Assembly: GCA_041399205.1 (NCBI GenBank)
Contig: JAWKTK010000018.1
Location: 124,001-188,000, forward strand
Source of the DNA: JAGQOZ01 sp041399205
Lineage (GTDB): Bacteria > Planctomycetota > Planctomycetia > Pirellulales > Pirellulaceae
Direction: 5' to 3'
DNA: 64,000 nt
The position numbers were made by a program, and so were the translations under genes. Under the pieces are notes generated by a model. That model did no database searches, was not told the DNA's origin, and saw nothing but the letters and a program-made list of their open reading frames with translations. Below are positions 38,061-47,809 of this stretch, in pieces. The stretch's first letter is position 1; each line of letters opens with the position of its first letter.

Positions 38061-39110
38061 ATGCCCGCCTGGGGATGCGAGCGATGTTGCATGAAGATCC
38101 TGTTTTTTGATGATTATCAGCTGAGCGAAGAAATTGGCTCGGGTACCGTCGGCACCATCTACCGTGCAGTGTGCAAAGAGACCGGCGAAGTCTTTGCCCT
38201 GAAGATTCTTTCCAGTTCCGTCACCAACAAAGAAATTGTGGTGACTCGCTTTGAACGAGAGATGGTGATTCTGGCTCGGCTGAATCACCCGAACATTGTT
38301 CGCTATTACGGCGGTGGCAAGCACCAAGGAAAATTGTTCTATGTCATGGAACTGGTGGAAGGCGGGACACTGAAGGATTTGCTGGCGGTCAGCGGTAGCT
38401 TTTCGTGGCAAGAAACAGCCGAATGTGGAAGACAGTTGGCCGCTGCCTTACAACATGGCCACAACCACGGTGTGATTCATCGAGACCTGAAGCCCGGCAA
38501 CGTTTTTCTGCGACCGGACGGACAAGTGAAATTGGGTGACTTCGGGATTGCTCGAGACCTGACGCAGCAAGACATTACCGACGCCGGGCTGACGGTGGGA
38601 ACATACGCATACATGGCGCCCGAAGTGGTTCGCGGAGAACGAGCGATCACGGGCCAGGTCGACTTGTATGCTTTGGGGTGCGTGTTGTTCGAAATGATGG
38701 CCGGCCGCACGCCGTTTGTTGGCGACAACTTCGCTCAGATTTTCGAACAACATCTGAACCAGCAGCCCGCAACCTTGGCCGAACTGGGAATTCCCTGTCC
38801 TGGCGAATTAGACGATTTGATCCAGTCGCTATTGGCAAAGTCGCCGGAAGATCGGCCGTTTAACGCTCGTAGTGTTCAAGGCATTCTGGGCGAATTGGTG
38901 TCGCAAGCCGCCGCAGAACGGCCGACTGATGATCGCCCTGCCGCAGAAGTGCGACCACCTTCCGATCGGTCTTCACCGCAAGCCATGTTGGCCCAGCGAA
39001 TTCAGCGTCGGGATCTTGGGCAACGCGACGTTTCGTGGCGCGCCATCCTGGCCTTGACTATTGTCCTGGCCGTCATTATCGGCGTCGTATTGGTTGCTCA
39101 GCCGCGATAA
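38061..39110 (+). CDS. Ser/Thr protein kinase with C-terminal membrane anchor
   Basis: This 349-residue Hanks-type kinase has the glycine loop EEIGSGTVGTIYRA, catalytic Lys48 (VFALKIL), the catalytic loop HRDLKPGNVF (140-149), DFG at 160-162, and the activation segment with YMAPEVV (184-190). A Pro/Ala/Asp-rich linker (about 275-315) leads to a single membrane segment near the end (AILALTIVLAVIIGVVLVA), so the kinase faces the cytoplasm with almost no outside sensor. The start used is ATG 38061; ATG 38091 (MKILFFDDYQLSEEIG) is an equally likely alternative because neither has a strong ribosome site. It is divergent from the lipid operon. Targets unknown. Confidence 0.9.
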   Translation: MPAWGCERCCMKILFFDDYQLSEEIGSGTVGTIYRAVCKETGEVFALKILSSSVTNKEIVVTRFEREMVILARLNHPNIVRYYGGGKHQGKLFYVMELVEGGTLKDLLAVSGSFSWQETAECGRQLAAALQHGHNHGVIHRDLKPGNVFLRPDGQVKLGDFGIARDLTQQDITDAGLTVGTYAYMAPEVVRGERAITGQVDLYALGCVLFEMMAGRTPFVGDNFAQIFEQHLNQQPATLAELGIPCPGELDDLIQSLLAKSPEDRPFNARSVQGILGELVSQAAAERPTDDRPAAEVRPPSDRSSPQAMLAQRIQRRDLGQRDVSWRAILALTIVLAVIIGVVLVAQPR

Positions 39111-39244
39111 GTTCTGTTCGGTATGCTGAGTGCTGGGCGAGGGTTTCCTTTGCTGCGGCAACTGATTAGGATGATGTTCCTGCGCCGTATTCGGATGGTT
39201 CGAACGGCCAAAGGAATCGATCAGGAATTTGAGGATGTACCGGC

Positions 39245-39622
39245 ATGAGCGATGCAACGGTTCGCGGAAAAATACATTTGATTGAAGAGACCAAAACCTA
39301 CGGCCAAAATGGCTTTCGGAAACGTTTGGTGGTCATCGAACAGGAAAATGGCCGGTTCACCAATTACGTTCCGTTGGAGTTCACGCAGGACAATTGCGAC
39401 AAGGCCGATTCACTTAGCTTGGGCGAAGAAGTCGAATTTTCGTATCGTCTGAACGGTCGCAAATGGCAGAAAGATCCCAGCAGCGAAGTGAAATTCTTCC
39501 TCAATGCAGAAGCCTTTTCCGTCAAGAAGCTGGGTGCCGGTGGCGGAGCCGAGGCCGATTCTGGCGACGTCAACGCGCAGTTTGCCGAAGCCGAATACAG
39601 TGACGAAGATATCCCGTTCTAA
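39245..39622 (+). CDS. DUF3127 family OB-fold-like protein
   Basis: This 125-residue protein begins MSDATVRGKIHLIEETKTYG and carries GFRKRLVVIEQENGRFTNYV and VEFSYRLNGRKWQKDP, the conserved core of DUF3127, a small family with an SSB/OB-like beta-barrel. The C-terminal tail is low-complexity and ends in acidic residues plus YSDEDIPF, strikingly like the acidic tip of single-stranded DNA-binding proteins (DDDIPF). The tip suggests interaction with SSB-tip-binding repair or replication proteins, or a distant SSB relative. A GAGG ribosome site precedes the ATG. Confidence 0.85.
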   Translation: MSDATVRGKIHLIEETKTYGQNGFRKRLVVIEQENGRFTNYVPLEFTQDNCDKADSLSLGEEVEFSYRLNGRKWQKDPSSEVKFFLNAEAFSVKKLGAGGGAEADSGDVNAQFAEAEYSDEDIPF

Positions 39623-39756
39623 TTCGACTTGCTGCTAGACACGGTATCGCCATACGCCTGAGGCGTCCCCGTGGCGTCGAAGTTTTCCAGCTCGCCAAGT
39701 CCTAGCCCAACGCGTCCGTTTTGAAGTTGCGAGTTCGCGTTTTTTGGTCGGAATTT

Positions 39757-39932
39757 CTTAGCCCGAAGCGTCAGCGAGGAAAAATCTAGCCCGAAGCGTG
39801 AGCGAGGAAAAATCTGCCCAGCGTAGCGAGGAAAATCGGCCGAAGCGTTAGCGAGGAAAAATCCTAGCCCGAAGCGTGAGCGAGGGACCGCAAAAACACT
39901 CCGTTTTCCCTCACTTACGTTTCGGGCTATGA
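39757..39932. repeat. Cluster of AGCCCGAAGCGTGAGCGAGG repeats
   Basis: Four to five head-to-tail copies of a roughly 28-bp unit (AGCCCGAAGCGTGAGCGAGG plus AAAAATCT) run from about 39759 to 39890. An inverted copy, CCCTCACTTACGTTTCGGGC, is at 39908-39927. Middle copies are shortened by small deletions. The same family occurs as an inverted pair at 54316-54382 and as a partial copy near 35155-35180. It lies downstream of the DUF3127 gene in a convergent intergenic space. Confidence 0.8.
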
Positions 39933-39992
39933 AAAATCGCAATTTCAAAACTTCCACGGGGAATACATTCTCGCTGCGGCACCGGGCAAACC

Positions 39993-41301
39993 CTAATCGG
40001 CCGAATTCATGCCCCACTTGGGCAGATGAAACATGCATCCTGGCCGACTGTGATACAGGTCGGCCAGCCGCCTGTTCACGGTAGCGGTCAATGTCGCATC
40101 GACTTCGATTGCTTGTTGGTAATAATGTTCAGCCTCCAGCGGATGCACCGCCATTTCATGGTGCAGGCCTATTGGTACAGCAGGAATCCCTTGCCTTCGG
40201 GCCATTCCTCCATGGCTTGTTTCAATACGGCAGGCACCTCGTTTCGCCGATCAGATCGCCGCAGATTATTTGCATAGCGTTCATACAGCATTTGCAAGAC
40301 ATTGGTCGAATTCGTTCGATCTGGTTCGGCCAGCACCAATTCAATGGACTGTTTGAACGAATCCGCTGCCAACGGATATTCGCCTGCCTGTTCGTAACAA
40401 AACCCGACTACTCGAACGCCTCGGCATGATCCTTCAGCAGGCCCGCACCTTCTAACAGCTGAATTGCCGCTGCGTAGTCCTGAAAAAAATAGTAATCATA
40501 CGCCAGCGAAATAATCTGCTCCGTGGTGGTTGGCGGGTTGGTTTGGGCATCGGCCAACGTCTGCTGCAATTGGACCAGCGATTGCGCCAACTGATTTGCC
40601 GTTTGCGGAAGGTTTTGCTTGGCGGATGCCCACGGGTCGGGTTGGTTGGCAACGGTGGTGGCCAAATTCTTAGTAGGACCCAACGCCAATAAACGAGTTG
40701 CCACTTCCCAGGCCGTGCGTTTTTGCGAATTTCGCATGGCGTTTTGCAGCACCGTAAACTGTCGGCCCATTTCGTAATCACCGTAGGCCAGCGGAGCGAA
40801 GACCAACAAGCTGATCGCAATTAGAAAATCAAGTGATCGCGGGCCATCCGCATTGCTTTCAGACGAAGCGATACCGTCGGCACGCAGTAATCGAGCCAAC
40901 CAGACCCACGCGAATTGCAACAGCAAGATCCAGATGATGCGAATGACATGTCGTTCCACCAAATCCACATCGGGCTCGGTGTTTCCACCTGTCAGTATCG
41001 GTCCCCACTGAACCGTCACCAATGCCGCGACCAGCCCCAGCATGGCAAAAACGGCTTTACTGACCCATGTCTTAGGACGAACCACTTTTTCCATTGCAGC
41101 AGACGCCAGCCAACAGAACGGAAATGCCATTGCCAAATAGGCCAACACAATACGGTTGAGTCCGAAAGGAATCACGGCAGCCGGGAATACGTTTAGCTGA
41201 ATCATTCCAGCCAACGCCAGCGACCACCACGGCACGATGAACGCCAACACCAGCGTCGCCAAGAATCCCAGACGATTCGACAAGGTCGGTCGTGAATTCA
41301 T
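39993..41301 (-). pseudogene. Membrane protein with C-terminal TPR-like repeats, two frame breaks
   Basis: The first frame (41301-40408) begins MNSRPTLSNRLGFLATLVLA. It has about five membrane segments (FIVPWWSLALAGMI, IVLAYLAMAFPFCWLA, AVFAMLGLVAALV, IIWILLLQFAWVWLA and LIAISLLVFAPLAY) and then TPR-like helices. A second frame (about 40415-40169) continues VVGFCYEQAGEYPLAADSF to EEWPEGKGFLLYQ. A third (about 40170-39993) continues HPLEAEHYYQQAIEVDATL to the end. Each join is explained by one missing base (near 40416 and 40170). The whole would be about 435 residues. It starts 11 bp after the stop of the upstream membrane gene, so the two are co-transcribed. Function unknown. Confidence 0.7.
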
Positions 41302-41311
41302 GGCATGCTCC

Positions 41312-42325
41312 TTACCCGGCTGTCGTCACAGAACGATCAACGCCCAAGGATTGGGCCGTTTCGGAACGTCGTAATTTCCAAATCATGCCGTCATAGCCGT
41401 AGTGTAAATAGGCCGCCCACAAATTTGCAGCCGCAAACCACTGCCAGCCTGCGGAATCCAAATAGACCGCTAGAAATCCTACAAACAGCATGAACACGGC
41501 CATAAAACGCAGCCAGTATTTGGCCATTGTCTGAAACAAAGCCGGTGTGCCATGGTCTTTCCGTCGCCGAGCGTAGTAGGTCAAGATGGCCATATACTCC
41601 ACCGAATGAAAACCGGCAGAAGCGACTGTTAACGGAATCAGCAACTGGAGATTGCCCGACCGACATGCCATTAACACGGCTGTGTACATGGCAAACACGT
41701 TCAGCAAATACAGAACCTTGCCCAGCTTTTTATGCGGCGAAGAAAACAATTCCATCACCACCAGCGACGCAGGCAGCGCGGCAACCACCAAATCCAAGAT
41801 CAGGATCACTGAAGTCATTTGAGGTCGAAGTTCCAGCCATCCCAAAAACGCTCCGCCGGTTCGCAGAAATACGTACGTGACAAAAATGCGTAGCGAATTC
41901 AATTCCAACCAGCGATGGCCGTTGTCCGACTTGCGCGAATAGATGCGCAGAATCCCGCCGTGCTGAGCACCAAAGTGCCACGCATTCCACACAAAGTCGA
42001 TGGCGGCCAAGCAGACCAGCGATTTCCCTTGGATGCCCCACACCAAGCCAATAAACGCGGCGAATCCAATGGCCATAATCACAAACCATTTGGACCTGTC
42101 ACCTCGCCGGTCCGGATCGGTCGCCACCAGAAACAGAGTGATCCAGCGATGCGGCGTGGTGATGAAATAGACCTGCCAAAAGGTCAGCGTCGTATCCTGC
42201 GTGTCCTTCAGTTCCCACTGCGGCCAAAACGCGACGATGATCCACCAAATGTTGATGAAGAAGAATAAATCAAAAACGGGCGAAACGATCCAAGAAGATT
42301 GGTCGTTCGCCCGTGACTGATTCAT
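41312..42325 (-). CDS. Polytopic membrane protein with conserved-looking His motifs
   Basis: This 337-residue protein has about eight or nine membrane segments, including LFFFINIWWIIVAFW, WFVIMAIGFAAFIGLVW, SVILILDLVVAALPASLVV and FMAVFMLFVGFLAVYL. Histidines sit at membrane boundaries in TTPHRWITLF, NAWHFGAQHGGILR, SAGFHSVEYMAIL and YLHYGYDGM, a spacing that could bind metal, as in membrane-bound oxygenases such as the Brp/Blh carotenoid cleavage family. I do not assign it there with confidence. It is immediately followed by the TPR membrane gene (11 bp) and probably forms a two-gene operon with it. Confidence 0.7.
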   Translation of the reverse strand: MNQSRANDQSSWIVSPVFDLFFFINIWWIIVAFWPQWELKDTQDTTLTFWQVYFITTPHRWITLFLVATDPDRRGDRSKWFVIMAIGFAAFIGLVWGIQGKSLVCLAAIDFVWNAWHFGAQHGGILRIYSRKSDNGHRWLELNSLRIFVTYVFLRTGGAFLGWLELRPQMTSVILILDLVVAALPASLVVMELFSSPHKKLGKVLYLLNVFAMYTAVLMACRSGNLQLLIPLTVASAGFHSVEYMAILTYYARRRKDHGTPALFQTMAKYWLRFMAVFMLFVGFLAVYLDSAGWQWFAAANLWAAYLHYGYDGMIWKLRRSETAQSLGVDRSVTTAG

Positions 42326-42394
42326 CGAATAATTCGCCTATGCTTAGCAACCAGCTTACCGCTGCCAGGGACCCTGCCTACGTCACGCTTCGGC

Positions 42395-42787
42395 CTATTT
42401 GACCGGCGTGTCTTTTAGTTTCCAAGCATCGCCCTCTTTTACGGCCGTCCAAGGTTTCTCGGTCTTGGAATCATTTTCGCCCGTGACGACTACCGTAAAC
42501 GACGCTGTTGTACCAGAGACTTCAATTTGCTGGTCTTTGATAAAGTAGAATCCCTTGCTGATGTCGCGTTGCTGGGCTGCGGTGGGCTGCGCGTCTTTCG
42601 CATACAACTCCCGCAATTCCTGCAATGAACGAGACATATCGGCAACTTGGCCGACCAGATTTGCAATTGCCAGCTGATCTTCGTCCAGTCCTTCGTTCAC
42701 ATCAATGGGGCCGCCGCCGCAACCAACGGAAACTGCCAAGATCAATGCTGCCAACCACCACATGCCAATTCGATGAATTCGTGCCAT
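42395..42787 (-). CDS. Small lipoprotein of unknown function
   Basis: This is a 130-residue exported lipoprotein. The start is placed at ATG 42785-42787 (MARIHRIGMWWLAALILAVS), giving a signal peptide ending in VGC with lipidated Cys23; the open frame extends 17 codons upstream. The mature part has a helical region (ANLVGQVADMSRSLQELREL) followed by a small beta domain (SFTVVVTGENDSKTEKPWTA and VKEGDAWKLKD) that resembles an NTF2-like or DUF4878-like fold. No close functional assignment. The DUF1559 gene lies 90 bp upstream on the same strand. Confidence 0.75.
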   Translation of the reverse strand: MARIHRIGMWWLAALILAVSVGCGGGPIDVNEGLDEDQLAIANLVGQVADMSRSLQELRELYAKDAQPTAAQQRDISKGFYFIKDQQIEVSGTTASFTVVVTGENDSKTEKPWTAVKEGDAWKLKDTPVK

Positions 42788-42876
42788 TTTTCTAATCCTT
42801 AAATAAAAGGGTCCCAAGTGCCACTCGAACAGCCGCACTTGGGACGATGAGTCAACCGATTCTAGGTTCGCCGAAG

Positions 42877-44091
42877 TTAGTTGTCTTCGGTACGAGGCTC
42901 AGCCGGTCCACCTGCACGAGTGGCCAATGCCTGCCAAACACCTCGATCGATACCGTCTGGATAGAATCCTACCGAACCATCCGCACGTCCGGCAACCACC
43001 CCACCCGGATGCTGACTTCGAGCTGCAGCCCAGGTTTCGGCTCCAGAAAAGGAACCGTCACGTTTGAGTGTGCAACGCAACGCACTATCCGCACCGCCCG
43101 GTAACTCAATCGCGTCCTGTTCACAGCCGTTGATCGTGTCTGGACCGGCCGGACCTTTAACCACAAGGTTATCAAGACCACCTGCAGCGCCACCAACACC
43201 ATTGTAGTTTGGCGTGGTGAAATGGCTGTAGGTACTACCGCCCATCGAAGGAGTGGTCCAAACGCCTCGGATGTCATCCGAATACTGCGGAGATTCACCA
43301 ACGCCGTCCACGGTCAGAACTTCACTGCAGACGATCGTCTTGGAAACGCCGTCACGAACTTTGCTGAGCTTGGTACCTTTACCATGAGCGAACTTGAACA
43401 TACCTTTCGCTCGGTCATCGTTTTCTCGTGCCGCTCGGTCACCGAAACGATCCTTCATGTTGGGAATCATAACAACAGTGACGATACCTCGGCTCAATTT
43501 AGCGATTGGAAGTTCATCTGCCGGGAGCTGCTGATCCACCATGGAGTTCTTTTCCACTGAATAGTTGTAGTAGCCAGCTCCCAGCGCAGCCACGTAGTTG
43601 CCTTTGGATAGGTTTTCATGTCGAGTAATGCTGGACTGATGGATCTTGTTGGGCGTAGGTGCACTAGGGCAGACCATGAAGTCCGGCGTGTAGTTACCTA
43701 CTTGCCAGTTGCCGTGTTCACAGTCATCACACGCCGCCCATTCATTCTCCATGCATTGAACGGTGTTCTGATACAGCGTTTGTTCTTCCATGAAGCCCAG
43801 GATCTGCATTGCCCAGTTGGGACCATGGCAGGTTAGACCGTTTTGCGTACCCGTAGAACTCCAAGCTCGTTCCGAGCAAGCGGGAATGGCTGGCGGGAAG
43901 CTCTGGTAGGTACTTTCGTAGTTCACCATCGCCAAGGCAATCTGCTTGACTTTGTTGATGCACTGAGTTCGACGAGCTGCTTCGCGAGCCGCATTGATCG
44001 CCGGCAACAGCAGCAAAACCAGAATTGCGATAATGGCGATTACCACCAGCAATTCCACAAGTGTAAAACCTTTTCGAGAACGATTTCTCAT
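42877..44091 (-). CDS. DUF1559 prepilin-like protein
   Basis: This is a 404-residue planctomycete hallmark protein. The N-terminus is a type IV prepilin-like signal (MRNRSRKGFTLVELLVVIAI, with cleavage expected before Phe) and the single helix continues IIAILVLLLLPAINAAREAA. The body is DUF1559 (CINKVKQIALAMVNYES, SFPPAIPACSERAWS). The H-x9-DG motif is present near the end (QHPGGVVAGRADGSVGFYPD). The start used is ATG 44089-44091, directly before the positively charged prepilin leader, with GGGAGAG upstream. Such proteins are secreted through a type II/IV pilus-like machinery; the role is unknown. Confidence 0.93.
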   Translation of the reverse strand: MRNRSRKGFTLVELLVVIAIIAILVLLLLPAINAAREAARRTQCINKVKQIALAMVNYESTYQSFPPAIPACSERAWSSTGTQNGLTCHGPNWAMQILGFMEEQTLYQNTVQCMENEWAACDDCEHGNWQVGNYTPDFMVCPSAPTPNKIHQSSITRHENLSKGNYVAALGAGYYNYSVEKNSMVDQQLPADELPIAKLSRGIVTVVMIPNMKDRFGDRAARENDDRAKGMFKFAHGKGTKLSKVRDGVSKTIVCSEVLTVDGVGESPQYSDDIRGVWTTPSMGGSTYSHFTTPNYNGVGGAAGGLDNLVVKGPAGPDTINGCEQDAIELPGGADSALRCTLKRDGSFSGAETWAAARSQHPGGVVAGRADGSVGFYPDGIDRGVWQALATRAGGPAEPRTEDN

Positions 44092-44399
44092 GTACTCTCC
44101 CTCTCCTGCGTGTGAATGGGGGACTGAAACAAATGACCTTCTACATATATTAACGAAACAGTCTGTCACAAAATTTTTTGCGAACCAGATATTAACACGC
44201 GAAATGACGCAAAGCAAGGATTTAAAACGACTTAACTCGTTACGCTGGAAGCATTTGACGATCTAATCTGACCCTGCCCGCCCTAAATTCCCTGCATTCT
44301 GCACGGTTTAAATTACAAAGAGTGCGGATTATGGGTCGCCTTGCGTATAAGTTGCGTAACTCGCACTAATAAGGTCGCCGTCGCAGTTGAGGTAAGCCC

Positions 44400-47340
44400 C
44401 AGTTGTCAACAACCTCTGGGTTTCTTCAGGAGCCCAGGAGAAGTATTAGCGTTGGTGCCATCCACAATCTGCGTCCCTGGGAGACGCTTACCTGTGAGAT
44501 GCTCAACCAAGATAGGCGAACGAATTTGGCGTTCGACAAATCGTTAAGCAAGTCCCGTTATTCTTGTTCTCACAAGGCACGAAGCAGGAAAGGCATCGAA
44601 GAGTTTCCTTTCTTGTTTGGCGTCTCCGAACTAATATGTCCATCGATCGTCGCTCGTTGTGCCTCTTGAATACTCACAAGTCAGGCGAACGTTGCGTTGC
44701 GACAAATCTTAAGCAAGTCCGCGTATTCGTTGGTTCACACAAAGCACGAAGCGATATCAGCGTTGTGCCATCCTCGCGTCCAATCGATCTCGCTCCGTGC
44801 CTTGGTGCCTCTGTGAGATCTCACAAGTCAGGCGAACGAATTGGTGCGACAAATCGTTAAGCAAGTCGGTATTCGTTGTTCTCACAAAGGCACGAAGGCA
44901 CGAAGGAAAGGCATCGAAGATTCCGCTTCTTGTTCTTGGCGTCATTCCATTGAATAGATATGTCCATCGATCTGCTCTTTGTGCTCTGAATCAACCAAGT
45001 CGGCGAACGATTTTGGCGTTGCGACAAATCGTTAAGCAAGTCGCGTTATTCGTTGGTTCTCACAAGGCACGAAGGCACGAAGATATCAGCGTTGATGCCA
45101 TCCACAATCGCGTCCTCGATCTCGCTCCGTGCCGTGCCTCTGGTCTCAACCAAGTCAGGCGAACGAATTTGGTGGAAAATCGTTAAGAAGTACGCGTTAT
45201 TGTGGTTCTCACAAGGCACGAGCCGAATATCAGCGTTGATGCCATCCACATCGGCGTCCCTGCGTCCACGTCCACTGCGTCCCGTCCACCGTCACTGTTC
45301 CTGCAAACACCAGCGTTGGTGCCATCCACAATCGCGTCACTGCGTTCCTGCATTCCTGCATTCCTGCGAACACCTGCATTCATTTCTCATTTCTCATCTT
45401 GCATCTTGTCTGCATCTGCATCTTGCATCTTGCATCTTGCATCTTGCATTTTATCTTTTCTTTGCTTTTTGCTTTTGGGTGCCGTTGGTGCCATCCACAA
45501 TCGCGTTCTTGACCGTTCACCCCAAAAACATCGAAAAAATCTTGAACACAGAGGCACCAGTGAAGTTGACTGTTTCTTCTCTGCTCTCTGCGCTCGCTTT
45601 CTGATTAACTGGCGGCCGCTTCGGCCGAAGATCTTCTGCGCCCGCACGACGCGCGAAGTGACGCCGATGGTTCTGACACCAACCAAAAAACCATTGTTGC
45701 TGGCACAAGACCCAAAACGGAATGCGGGGCTGACCCCCGCTTCGGGCTGCAAATGCAAAATGCAAAATGCAAAATGAGGAATGAGGAATGAGGAATGGAA
45801 TGCACCGCGGCTGCTGCGAACTGCTGTCGCTGCCAACGGCTATCGATAGTTCGTGGCAACGAACACGTTGTCGAATTCGGCCATGCTGAGCTTGCACGGC
45901 AGCGCGTCTCCCCTTTACGGCTTGTCGCGTTGACCGCATCTTGCATTTGGCGACAATGCGCTCGTAATCTTCGTCCTGACCATCTTCCATTTATCGTTCT
46001 GAAAATCTGTCAAGGCCGCCCGATTTCTGCTTCGTGAACGGGCGATGCGTTTCGAATCTCGGTCAGAACGAGTCCATTGGTTTAGGCGTTTTCCTGCCAC
46101 CTCCAAATGGCAGCGTTGGTGCCATCCACATCGGCGCCATGATCGTCGCTCCGTGCCTTGGTGCCTCTGTGAGATACTCACAAGTCGGCGAACGAATTTG
46201 GCGTTGCGACAAATCGTTAAGCAAACGCCTTTATTCGTTGGTTCTCACAGCCGAGCCGAAGGGCATCGAAGAGTTTCCGTTTCTTGTTTTGGCGTCATTC
46301 GCATTGAACTAGATATGTCCATCGATCGTCGCTCCGTGCCTTGGTGCCTCTGTGAGATACTTAACCAAGTCAGGCGAACGAATTTGGCGTTGCGACAAAT
46401 CGTTAAGCAAGTACTTTATTCGTTGGTTCTCACAAAGGCACGAAGGCACGAAGGAGAAAGGCATCGAAGAGTTTCCGTTTCTTGTTTTGGCGTCATTCGC
46501 ATTGAACTAGATATGTCCATCGATCGTCGCTCCGTGCCTTGGTGCCTCTGTGAGATCTCAACCAATGCGAACGATTTGGCGTTGAATCGTTAAGCAGTGC
46601 TATTCGTGGTTCTCACAACACAAGACGAATATCAGCGTTGATCCATCCACAATCGGCGTCCAATCGATCGTCGCTCCGTGCCGGTGTCTCTGGAATACTC
46701 AACCAAGTCAGGCGAACGAATTTGGCGTTGCGACAAATCGTTAAGCAAGTCCGCGTTATTCGTTGGTTCTCACAAAGGCACGAAGGCACGAAGGAAAGGC
46801 ATCGAAGGTTTCCGTTTCTTTTGGCGTCATTCGCATTGAACTAGATATGTCCAGCGATCGTCGCTCCGTGCCTTGGTGCCTCTATGTTAACCAGTCGGCG
46901 AACGAATTTGGTCGACAAATCGTTAAAAATACCGATTTTGGTTCCAAAGGCACGAAGGCACAAGATATCAGCGTTGGTGCCATCCACAATCGGCGTCCAC
47001 TGCGTTCCTGCGTTCCTGCATTCTGCGTCTGCGTTCCTGCGTTCCTGCATTCCTGCGTTCCTGCATTCCTCGTTCCTGCATTCCTGCGTTCTGCATTCTC
47101 ATTCCTGCATTCCTGCATTCCTGCATTCCTCTTCTGCATTCCTGCATTCCTCAAACACCTGCAAACACCTGCAAACACCTGCATTTCTCATTTCTCATTT
47201 CTCATTTCTCATTTCTCATTTCTCATTTCTGCATTTCTCATTTTGCATTTTGCATTTTGCTTTTTCATTTGCTTTTGCTTTTTGCTTTTTGGGTGCCAGC
47301 GTTGGGGGTGCCAGCGTTGGTGCCATCCACACTCGGCGAT
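44400..47340. repeat. Mosaic tract of dispersed repeats, about ten degraded copies
   Basis: The tract is built from a few modules. Module 1 is GGCGAACGAATTTGGCGTTG, then ACAAATCGTTAAGCAAGT, TTCGTTGGTTCTCACAAAGG and CACGAAGGCACGAAGG. Module 2 is GCATCGAAGAGTTTCCGTTT, TTGGCGTCATTCGCATTGAA, and GATATGTCCATCGATCGTCG plus CTCCGTGCCTTGGTGCC. Module 3 is GATATCAGCGTTGGTGCC plus ATCCACAATCGGCGTCC. The AATCGTTAAG core appears near 44.54, 44.71, 44.85, 45.03, 45.18, 46.21, 46.40, 46.58, 46.74 and 46.92 kb. Octamer arrays (TTCCTGCA/G, 46995-47180) and heptamer arrays (CATTTCT, about 47180-47240; also 45380-45450) are interspersed. Copies differ mainly by small deletions. ORFs here are not genes. Confidence 0.85.
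45484..46107. repeat. Degraded duplicate of the cytochrome c gene 3' end and its flank
   Basis: This segment matches 47312-48107 over most of its length in the same order and orientation. Both have the ATCCACAATCG repeat end, TTGACC...CACCCCAAAAACATCG, TGACTGTTTCTTCTCTGC, the AAGTGACGCCGATGGTT block, the AAATGC array, and then (45840-46107) the last about 95 codons of the minus-strand cytochrome c gene. Matching stops at CACCTCCAAA in both (46107 and 48107). This copy lacks many one- to several-base pieces present in the other; substitutions are few. The gene fragment is a pseudogene with many frame breaks. Confidence 0.88.
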
Positions 47341-47809
47341 CACAATCTGCGTCCTTGACCGGTGTCACCCCAAAAACATCGAAAAAAATCTTGAACGCAG
47401 AGGCACCGAGGTCGCAGAGTTGACTGTTTCTTCTCTGCGTACTCTGCGCCTCCGCGTTTCTGATTAACTGGCTGGCCGCTTCCGGCCGAAGATCTTTGCA
47501 CGTGGCAGCCACGCACGACGCCACGAAGTGACGCCGATGGTTGCTGACACCAACCAGAAAAACCATTGTTGCTGGCACAAGACCCAAAACGGAATGCAGG
47601 GGCTGACCCCGCGCTTCGGGCGCAAATGCAAAATGCAAAATGCAGAAATGCAAAATGAAATGAAAATGGAAAATGAAAAATAATGAGAAATGAGAGAAAT
47701 GAGAAATGCAGAATGAGATGAGAAATGAAATAGAAATGAGAAAATGCAGGAATGCGAATGCAACCGGCGGGCACCAACTGCTGCGAACTGCTGTCGCTGG
47801 CACCAACGG

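Noticed and set aside
44400..47467. Many ORFs of 60-230 codons in the repeat tract, some rich in HSC/PAF peptides
   Set aside because: They are translations of repeated modules and of TTCCTGCA or CATTTCT arrays, appear on both strands and in several frames, and have no conserved domain.
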